From assembly GCA_020052635.1 (NCBI GenBank), contig JAGVOR010000199.1, positions 1 through 16,430 of the forward strand: a stretch of DNA of 16,430 bases. The letters run 5' to 3'. Origin of the DNA: Candidatus Omnitrophota bacterium. Lineage in GTDB: Bacteria > Omnitrophota > Gorgyraeia > Gygaellales > Profunditerraquicolaceae. A model generated the notes under the pieces. The model was not told the DNA's origin. It ran no database searches and was given only the letters and a program-made list of their open reading frames with translations. Within the stretch, counting starts at the first letter, position 1. Each line of letters starts with the position of its first letter. Positions 8,242-13,927 of the stretch are shown here, in pieces. A program made the translations under genes and the position numbers.

Positions 8242-9207
8242 ATGCCAGTAAAAATCCTTAAAAGCTTGTTTTTCTCTATGCTTAAAATCAGGCAGGTGGA
8301 GCAGGCGATCGCCGCCCTTTATCCTGGCCAAGAAATTAAGTGTCCGGTTCACCTTTGCACCGGTCAAGAGGCAATACCGGCTGGGGTATGCCAGGCGCTT
8401 GCCAAAAATGACATAGTCTTTGGCTCGCATAGAGCGCATGGTTATTATATTGCCCGGGGAGCCAGTTTGAGAATTTTTATAGCGGAATTATACGGTAAAG
8501 CTAGTGGTTGCGGTAAAGGAAAAAGCGGTTCACAGCACTTTGCCGCTCCAGAAGTAGGATTTATGGGAAGTTCAGCGATCGTAGCCGGAACAGTGCCGAT
8601 TGCCGTAGGCTCAGCCCTGGCTTTTAAAATGCAAGGTAGGCCATTGGTAGCGGTGGTAGATTTTGGTGATGGGGCAACCGACGAAGGGATTTTTTATGAA
8701 GCCCTTAATTTTGCCGCCCTGAAGAAGCTGCCCGTAGTTTTTATTTGCGAGAATAATACATATGCCACGCATGCGCATATTCGAGTACGCCAGGCTAAAA
8801 ATAATATTGCCCAGCGGGCCAGAGTTTTCGGGGTGCCGGCGACTAAAATTAACGGAAATAATGTTTTAGAGGTTTTTCGGACGGCGAAAAGCGCGATCAA
8901 GCGCGCGCGTTCGGGGGGCGGTCCTTTTTTGATTGAATGCGAAACTTACCGCTGGATGAGCCATGTTGGACCGGAATATGATTGCAATCTCGGTTATCGC
9001 AGTGAAGATGAATTAAAACAGTGGTTTAAAAAATGCCCGCTTAAAGTTTTCCAGGATCTATTCATTCAGAAAAAACTGATAACTGATACAGATCTGAATA
9101 AAATGCTGGACCAGGTTAATACTGAAGTTAAAGCGGCGGTTGATTTTGCCAAAAGCAGCCTTGCTCCCTCCCCGCAGGACTTATTGATGGATGTTTACCG
9201 GCTATAA
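8242..9207 (+). CDS. Thiamine-diphosphate-dependent 2-oxoacid dehydrogenase E1, alpha subunit
   Basis: This is the alpha subunit of a heterotetrameric E1 (pyruvate/acetoin/branched-chain 2-oxoacid dehydrogenase family), the enzyme that decarboxylates a 2-oxoacid on thiamine diphosphate. Visible marks in order: HLCTGQEAI (37-45), SHRAHGYYIARG (62-73) with the active-site-region histidines 63 and 66, GKSGSQHF (93-100), and the ThDP/metal motif GDGATDEG (142-149) closed by ENN (170-172). At 321 aa it has the usual length. The beta gene follows after 9 bp, so both subunits are present. No lipoyl E2 or E3 gene is in the window, and the substrate cannot be read from sequence: acetoin- and pyruvate-type enzymes look alike here. 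The ATG at 8242 has no strong ribosome site; an ATG at 8278 (MLKIRQVEQ) is an alternative that would keep the conserved core. The surface-glycan neighbourhood suggests a specialised role, but this is not proven. Confidence 0.9.
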   Translation: MPVKILKSLFFSMLKIRQVEQAIAALYPGQEIKCPVHLCTGQEAIPAGVCQALAKNDIVFGSHRAHGYYIARGASLRIFIAELYGKASGCGKGKSGSQHFAAPEVGFMGSSAIVAGTVPIAVGSALAFKMQGRPLVAVVDFGDGATDEGIFYEALNFAALKKLPVVFICENNTYATHAHIRVRQAKNNIAQRARVFGVPATKINGNNVLEVFRTAKSAIKRARSGGGPFLIECETYRWMSHVGPEYDCNLGYRSEDELKQWFKKCPLKVFQDLFIQKKLITDTDLNKMLDQVNTEVKAAVDFAKSSLAPSPQDLLMDVYRL

Positions 9208-9216
9208 GATTAATAA

Positions 9217-10209
9217 ATGAAAATTCCCCGATCTAAAAATATTACTTATAAAGAAGCAATCCGGGAAGCTTTCCGGCAGTCTATGTCTAAAAACAGTAAG
9301 ATTTTTCTGATGGGCTGCGGGGTGAGTTCTCCGGATGCTATTTTTGGCAGTATCAATGGTTTGCTTAAGCGTTTCGGTGAAAAGAGGGTAATTGAGACGC
9401 CGATTGCCGAAAATGGAATGACTGGGGTTTGTATTGGAGCGGCTCTTTGCGGGATGCATCCGGTGATTATCTTCCAAAGGATAGATTTTGCTTTAATGGC
9501 GATGGATCAGATCGTTAACCATGCGGCGAAGTGGCACTATATGTATGGGGGCAAGATGAGCGTTCCGCTTGTGCTAAGAGGGATTATCGGCCGCGGATGG
9601 GGGCAGGGGGCACAGCATTCTCAAAGTTTGCAATCTATGTTTGCGCATATCCCCGGATTAAAAGTCGTAATGCCAAGCAGCCCTAGAGATGCCAAAGGAC
9701 TTTTGATTTCAAGCCTTGAGGATAAAAATCCGGTAGTTTTTCTGGAATATCGCTCACTCTATGATTTAAAAGAGGATGTGCCGATAGGATATTACTCTAT
9801 CCCGCTTGGTAAAGGAAAGGTAGTTAAGCCAGGCAGGGATATTACAGTGGTAGCGATTTCGGCGATGGTGCAAGAGGCGCAGAATGCCGCAAAGGAGCTT
9901 AAAAAAGATAACATTGATATTGAAATAATCGATCCACGTTCTTTAAAACCGCTCGATGAAGCATTGATTTTAAGGTCGCTAAAAAAGACCGGTCGGCTGA
10001 TTGTTGCCGATACGGGGTGGAAAACCTGCGGATTTGGGGCTGAGATTGCCGCTCTGGCCGCAGGGGCTGGGTATAGATACCTCAAAGCCCCGGTGAAAAG
10101 GATAAGTTTAGCGGAATGCCCTGCTCCGAATAGTCAGTATTTAGAGCAGGTTTTTTACCCGGGAACCCAGGATATCGTTTGGGCTGCCCGCGCTCTAGTT
10201 CGACAGTGA
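9217..10209 (+). CDS. Thiamine-diphosphate-dependent 2-oxoacid dehydrogenase E1, beta subunit
   Basis: This is the partner of the preceding alpha subunit. The N-terminal ThDP-binding part carries ETPIAENGMTGVCIGAALCG (60-79) with Glu65 at the position that contacts the cofactor pyrimidine. FQRIDFALMAMDQIVNHAAK (86-105) and QGAQHSQSLQSMFAHIPGLK (120-139) follow, with His124 at the conserved active-site position. VVMPSSPRDAKGLL (140-153) leads into the C-terminal transketolase-like domain with IDPRSLKPLDEALI (238-251) and TGWKTCGFGAEIA (266-278). At 330 aa it is full length. It starts 9 bp after the alpha gene; the ribosome site is weak, which fits coupled translation. With alpha it would form an alpha2-beta2 E1 in the cytoplasm. 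Whether it passes its product to a lipoyl E2 encoded elsewhere or acts alone is open. Confidence 0.9.
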   Translation: MKIPRSKNITYKEAIREAFRQSMSKNSKIFLMGCGVSSPDAIFGSINGLLKRFGEKRVIETPIAENGMTGVCIGAALCGMHPVIIFQRIDFALMAMDQIVNHAAKWHYMYGGKMSVPLVLRGIIGRGWGQGAQHSQSLQSMFAHIPGLKVVMPSSPRDAKGLLISSLEDKNPVVFLEYRSLYDLKEDVPIGYYSIPLGKGKVVKPGRDITVVAISAMVQEAQNAAKELKKDNIDIEIIDPRSLKPLDEALILRSLKKTGRLIVADTGWKTCGFGAEIAALAAGAGYRYLKAPVKRISLAECPAPNSQYLEQVFYPGTQDIVWAARALVRQ

Positions 10210-10338
10210 AAAGTTTCATTGTGCGCAGGAAGGGTAAGGTAATAACAATTTTATGTTTTTGAAATCCTGGGCCGGAACTAATTAAAGTTTAACTTATTAA
10301 GTGTTACAGGCACAGCAGGTTAATAGATACAATAATTA

Positions 10339-11745
10339 GTGCTAAGTATTAATCAAAATAAATCGAAATTACCAGTTAAAATAAAAATAATCCTAATTAT
10401 CTTCGGGTTATTTCTATTCCTTATTCTTATAGAGGCAGGTCTACACTTGGGTGGATTTGCCTTTTTTTTTATTCAAGATTATAACAATCGCCAGGCAATA
10501 AAGCTTAAAGATGCTTACTATATTATGTGTTTAGGAGAGTCTACTACTGGTTTTGGTGGGAGAAATTCTTGGCCTGCCCAGCTGCAAGAGATTCTTAATG
10601 ACAGGCAGAAAGAAATACAATTTAAGATTATTAATAAAGGTATGCCAGGAGGTAATTCATCGTTAATACTTTCATGTCTGGAGAAATATATAAATGATTA
10701 TAATCCGGACATGGTAATTACGATGATGGGTATTAATGATGGCAGGTTAGCTATAGAGTTTGAAGACCCTGTAGTTAAGAAAAGTATTCCCTTGTTGCAG
10801 AAATTGAAAACATATAAATTATTAAGGCTATTTTGGTTACATATTGCAAACAAGAATAGAAGAGGTGAGCTTGAATTAAAATCACAAAATAATCCGGCTG
10901 ATTCAGAAATAGAAGAGACGCTTAAAAAGGCAGTCATAATAAGCCCCCGCAATGACGGCGCCTATAATTCTTTAGGGAATTTTTATATTCAGGTAAATAG
11001 ACTGCCAGAAGCAGAAAGCATGTTTAAGAAGGCTTTGGAAATAAACCCTAATAATGACGATGCTTACCTGGGACTTGGTGATTGTAATTTGAAACAGTCT
11101 GATTATCAGGAGGCGGAGGGGATGTTTAAAAAGGCAATCGCAATAAACCCCCGCAATGACGGCGCCTATAATTCTTTAGGGAATTTTTATATTCAGGTAA
11201 ATAGACTGCCAGAAGCAGAAAGCATACTTAAAAAGGCGATAGAAATTAACCCCGATAACAGAATCGCCTATATCGAACTGGGGTGTTATTATAATTCTAA
11301 ACAAGAATACCATAGGGCTGAAGAGATACTGAAGAAGGTGATATCACTTTTCCCTTATGAAAGCTGGGCATATGTGGAATTGGAATATTGTTATCAAATG
11401 CAGGGAAGAGGTTATGAAAATGCAAAAATGTACCACAAATACGTTTATAATTACCGCAAGATAAAAGAAACTTTGGATCAAAGAAAGATTAAGTTGGTAT
11501 GCGTGCAGTATCCTAGATGCAGCATAAAACCGCTAAAAAACATCTTTCGTTTAGAAACAAATATTATCTTTGTTGATAATGAGAAAATATTTAATGATGC
11601 CCTAATGTATGCAAAATATGAAGATTACTTCGAAGATAGATTTGCAGGAAACTTTGGTCACTGTACTACTCAAGGTAACCGGATCTTGGCTGAGAATATT
11701 GCTGAACAGATACTCAAAGAATTCGAAAATAAAGTTAAGCATTAA
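10339..11745 (+). CDS. Membrane-anchored SGNH/GDSL-type hydrolase interrupted by TPRs (468 aa)
   Basis: A single N-terminal membrane anchor (about residues 14-34) puts the rest outside the membrane. SGNH block I is CLGESTTGFG (64-73, nucleophile Ser68), block II is NKGMPGGNSS (99-108), and block III is MMGINDGR (129-136, Asn133). The chain then leaves the fold for about four TPRs (roughly 188-370) and returns with a strand KLVCVQYP (385-392) and block V, GNFGHCTTQGNRILAENIA (437-455, His441). So the TPRs sit inside the catalytic domain. In block V the residue three before His is Asn438, where the family usually has Asp. SGNH enzymes remove or add acyl groups on sugars, lipids or peptidoglycan; the substrate is unknown. 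The start is GTG at 10339: an in-frame stop lies at 10333 and no ATG/GTG/TTG follows before the anchor. No good ribosome site precedes it. The gene is visibly more AT-rich than its neighbours. Confidence 0.8.
   Translation: MLSINQNKSKLPVKIKIILIIFGLFLFLILIEAGLHLGGFAFFFIQDYNNRQAIKLKDAYYIMCLGESTTGFGGRNSWPAQLQEILNDRQKEIQFKIINKGMPGGNSSLILSCLEKYINDYNPDMVITMMGINDGRLAIEFEDPVVKKSIPLLQKLKTYKLLRLFWLHIANKNRRGELELKSQNNPADSEIEETLKKAVIISPRNDGAYNSLGNFYIQVNRLPEAESMFKKALEINPNNDDAYLGLGDCNLKQSDYQEAEGMFKKAIAINPRNDGAYNSLGNFYIQVNRLPEAESILKKAIEINPDNRIAYIELGCYYNSKQEYHRAEEILKKVISLFPYESWAYVELEYCYQMQGRGYENAKMYHKYVYNYRKIKETLDQRKIKLVCVQYPRCSIKPLKNIFRLETNIIFVDNEKIFNDALMYAKYEDYFEDRFAGNFGHCTTQGNRILAENIAEQILKEFENKVKH
10944..11225 (+). 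repeat. 78-bp exact direct repeat in the TPR part of the SGNH gene
   Basis: Bases 10944-11021 and 11148-11225 are identical, 204 bp apart, which is exactly two 34-codon TPR units. They encode the same PRNDGAYNSLGNFYIQ... segment twice. DNA on either side has diverged, so this is either a very recent partial duplication or a gene-conversion tract. Confidence 0.9.
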
Positions 11746-12003
11746 TAAGAATAGTGGGCAACTGTGCATTAAAAAGGTCTCTTGCCAAGATATCTATTCT
11801 CAGTTAAAATATGGCGCTAGCTTTAACTAAGCCGCTATAAGCAGCGATTGCAATTAAAAGAATAAATTAATATTGTGCTCATAGCTTTAATGAACGCTTG
11901 ATTTACGATTCGGCGTAGGAGAAAGAGTAAGTACGCGTTAGCCTATTTATCAACGTATAATTTGCTAATGTTAGTTATAGCGAATTAATGTGCGAAACAA
12001 TCT
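11746..12003. other. Intergenic stretch with no gene recognised
   Basis: This is AT-rich sequence between the SGNH gene and the hairpin at 12004. I see no credible coding frame (a 73-codon frame at 11609-11830 is mostly a shadow of the SGNH gene), no terminator with a T-run, and no RNA family. TATAAT occurs at 11956-11961 but without a matching -35 box. Confidence 0.5.
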
Positions 12004-12028
12004 CGCCAAAATCCTTTGGATTTTGGCG
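12004..12028. repeat. Perfect 11-bp inverted repeat upstream of tRNA-Arg
   Basis: CGCCAAAATCC (12004-12014) and GGATTTTGGCG (12018-12028) pair perfectly around TTT. No T-run follows in either orientation close enough to make a standard terminator. It ends two bases before the partial tRNA-Arg copy. It may be a dispersed repeat unit or the end of a small element. Confidence 0.8.
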
Positions 12029-12030
12029 GA

Positions 12031-12055
12031 CAACTGGATAGAGTAACGGCCTACG
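12031..12055 (+). repeat. 25-nt exact partial copy of tRNA-Arg
   Basis: These 25 bases equal bases 12089-12113 of the intact tRNA-Arg gene. The match runs from the end of the 5' D-stem through the D-loop to the third anticodon base. Sequence on both sides differs, so there is no second tRNA here; it cannot fold as one. The copy lies between the inverted repeat at 12004-12028 and the tRNA gene at 12077. Confidence 0.9.
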
Positions 12056-12076
12056 GAACAAATTTGATAATTTAAT

Positions 12077-12150
12077 GCGCCTGTAGCTCAACTGGATAGA
12101 GTAACGGCCTACGAAGCCGCGGGTTGCTGGTTCGACTCCAGCCAGGCGCA
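12077..12150 (+). tRNA. tRNA-Arg(ACG)
   Basis: This is a full 74-nt cloverleaf. The acceptor stem is GCGCCTG/CAGGCGC (12077-12083, 12143-12149) with discriminator A. The D-arm has GCTC/GAGT with GG and A20 in the loop, a known arginine identity mark. The anticodon loop CTACGAA (12109-12115) has anticodon ACG at 12111-12113. The T-arm is GCTGG TTCGACT CCAGC (12126-12142). The outermost anticodon-stem pair is an A-C mismatch (12104/12120). CCA is not encoded. A34 is the substrate of TadA, whose gene is 3.4 kb downstream; after deamination the tRNA reads CGU, CGC and CGA. Confidence 0.95.
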
Positions 12151-12167
12151 TTAGTTCTTTTGATCCT

Positions 12168-12197
12168 CGCCAGTGCCGTGAATTAAAACGGTTGGCG
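12168..12197. other. Interrupted hairpin after tRNA-Arg
   Basis: CGCCA (12168-12172) pairs with TGGCG (12193-12197), and CCGT (12176-12179) with ACGG (12188-12191), with a small asymmetric internal loop (GTG/T) and an 8-nt terminal loop. There is no T-run after it. It may end or protect the tRNA transcript. Its CGCCA/TGGCG ends resemble those of the inverted repeat at 12004-12028. The remaining bases to 12285 hold nothing else I recognise. Confidence 0.45.
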
Positions 12198-12285
12198 TGA
12201 GTGCGTTAATTCCCAGATTCGCTTTCGCCTTAGAATGCTCAAAGCCCAGTGTTATATGTAAGCTATAAATTCAGATTGAGAAACG

Positions 12286-13926
12286 ATGCTCAAAATTTTC
12301 TCCTCGCAACTTAGCCCCATTTCTAAGTATAAAAAGATATTTCCGATTATAATATTCTTAATTATTATCAATTTGCCGTACTTGATCAATATTCAGCAGG
12401 ATCTTCTTACTGAGCCTGCCGCTAATCCGCTTGTTTGCCATGATGAAGCTGCCTTGGCGATGAATGCGAAAAACATTCTTTTATTTGGTCGAGATTCTTT
12501 AATCCACGACCGGATTTATGTTTTAGGGGCGTTTAATATCGTAGCGGCGCTAATCTCATTCTTTTTTTTCGGCATATCCCTGGTTAGTTTACGGATTCCC
12601 TACGTTATTTTTAATGTATTAGGCAATATCGTTTTTTTTGATTTTCTCCGCAGATCCGCAGGGAAGAAAATTGCGGTCCCCGTAGCGGGGGCTTTTGCTT
12701 TGTTTTTTTCTCATATCGTGATCGGAAAATCGGCGATGATAGAAGCAGGTATTTTGCCTATACTGCTGGTTTTATGTTGGGTTATGCTGTTGGCAAATAA
12801 CCGGCCCCGCTTATATTTTTTGTTGGGGTTTCTTTCCCTGCTGGCCGGTATTAATAAACCCGATAATTTGATAGTTTTCTTCATTCTGGTAACCTATGCG
12901 TTTTTTGATGACTTAAATGAAAAAAATGATTTACACAAGGCAGCCCGTTTTTTACGGGCACGGTGGTTATTTTTCGGAGCAGGCATCATGCTTTTGTTAT
13001 GGTGCAGCTATATCGCTTTCTTTGGATTCAAGCAGTTTTTGTTTTATTATAGATTTGAGCTGTGTTGTAATGATGTCCGCGCGCTGAGATTCGGATTTTA
13101 CGGCAGCCCGGGTTCTTTCGAGCTTATAAAAAATAATCTATTGAAAATATGGGAGTGGGATCATCTTTTTGCCGCGGGTTCATTTATTTCGGTGGCGGTA
13201 GCGGCAATATGCTTTATATTTGACCGGGGCGCTTGGCGCAACCCGGTTTTCCGGGCGGGATTGCTGTTTTTAGGGCTATGTGTATTTAAGGTTGTTTTTG
13301 GCAGTTATTTTGTCGGACAATGGCGCCTTGCTCCTGGTTATCCGCTTCCCTTTTTTGCGCTGGCCTATATCGGAATGAACCTTTCGAACTTAAGCAAGGC
13401 TTTATCGGGAAATCACCTAAAGCGTTATTATTTTGGAGCGATTATTCTTGTGGGGGCGGGGATCTTATTTTATATTTATCCGCTGCTGTTTAAATCCATA
13501 CAGCTCACCGGAAGATTGATTTTTCAGCCTACTTACAAGATCGTCAATAACGCCGAACGCTTACGTAAAACATTAGACCCTGGCTCCAGGATTATTTTTA
13601 GCGAAGGGCATTTTACGTATTGCGCCCTTTTGCTTCCGCATAAATGCTATGACGTGATACCTAACCTGGAGGCAAAGGAGTTTGACCTTTTGGAGAGCGA
13701 TCCGTCAAAAATTTGGGAAACTATCCAATTTGATAAACAAATTACGTATCTCATGGTCAGGCCGGTCAACCAGCCGGTGATGGAGTTTGTTAATGCTGTG
13801 CCCGGCGCAAAGCTGATTACAACCGATGCTTTGCCTTTTGAGCCTGGTTACGTTTATCAAATCCGCTGGCCTGCGCCAGATAATGAATCGCCGTTTAAAT
13901 TTCAGGGTAAGTGGGAAGAGAAATAA
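12286..13926 (+). CDS. GT39/PMT_2-like GT-C membrane glycosyltransferase (546 aa)
   Basis: This is a multi-pass membrane protein with the layout of the ArnT/PMT_2 branch of GT-C enzymes. There is one membrane segment (about 19-35), then an outside loop with the acidic pair Asp53-Glu54 in CHDEAALAMNAKNILLFG, the usual place of the catalytic acidic residue. A hydrophobic run follows, with FSHIVIGKSAMIEAG (141-155) and a Lys-Pro after a membrane segment (AGINKPDN, 187-194), as is common in this family. Hydrophobic segments continue to about residue 415. The last 120 residues are a small soluble domain (SRIIFSEGHFTYCALLLP, 434-451), probably outside the membrane. Such enzymes move a sugar from a polyprenyl phosphate to lipid, protein or glycan; the partners are unknown. 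The ATG at 12286 has only a weak GAG upstream. The next gene starts 1 bp after the stop, so the two are almost certainly translated from one message. Confidence 0.8.
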   Translation: MLKIFSSQLSPISKYKKIFPIIIFLIIINLPYLINIQQDLLTEPAANPLVCHDEAALAMNAKNILLFGRDSLIHDRIYVLGAFNIVAALISFFFFGISLVSLRIPYVIFNVLGNIVFFDFLRRSAGKKIAVPVAGAFALFFSHIVIGKSAMIEAGILPILLVLCWVMLLANNRPRLYFLLGFLSLLAGINKPDNLIVFFILVTYAFFDDLNEKNDLHKAARFLRARWLFFGAGIMLLLWCSYIAFFGFKQFLFYYRFELCCNDVRALRFGFYGSPGSFELIKNNLLKIWEWDHLFAAGSFISVAVAAICFIFDRGAWRNPVFRAGLLFLGLCVFKVVFGSYFVGQWRLAPGYPLPFFALAYIGMNLSNLSKALSGNHLKRYYFGAIILVGAGILFYIYPLLFKSIQLTGRLIFQPTYKIVNNAERLRKTLDPGSRIIFSEGHFTYCALLLPHKCYDVIPNLEAKEFDLLESDPSKIWETIQFDKQITYLMVRPVNQPVMEFVNAVPGAKLITTDALPFEPGYVYQIRWPAPDNESPFKFQGKWEEK

Positions 13927-13927
13927 T

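Noticed and set aside
8134..8439. Minus-strand frame of 101 codons across the start of the E1 alpha gene
   Set aside because: It mirrors clear E1 alpha coding sequence and shows no domain of its own. The other minus-strand frames in the window fail for the same reason.
10328..10333. TACAAT as a -10 box for the SGNH gene
   Set aside because: Its transcription start would fall at or just after the GTG at 10339, and no -35 box fits. Too weak to list as a promoter.
11609..11830. 73-codon frame overlapping the end of the SGNH gene
   Set aside because: Most of it is an out-of-frame reading of the SGNH C-terminus, including the block V codons. It has no recognisable motif and no ribosome site.
13826..13927. 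Longer N-terminus for the 559-aa membrane protein starting at 13826
   Set aside because: The additional 34 residues overlap the conserved C-terminal coding part of the previous gene in another frame. The ATG at 13928 has a good ribosome site and directly follows that gene's stop.
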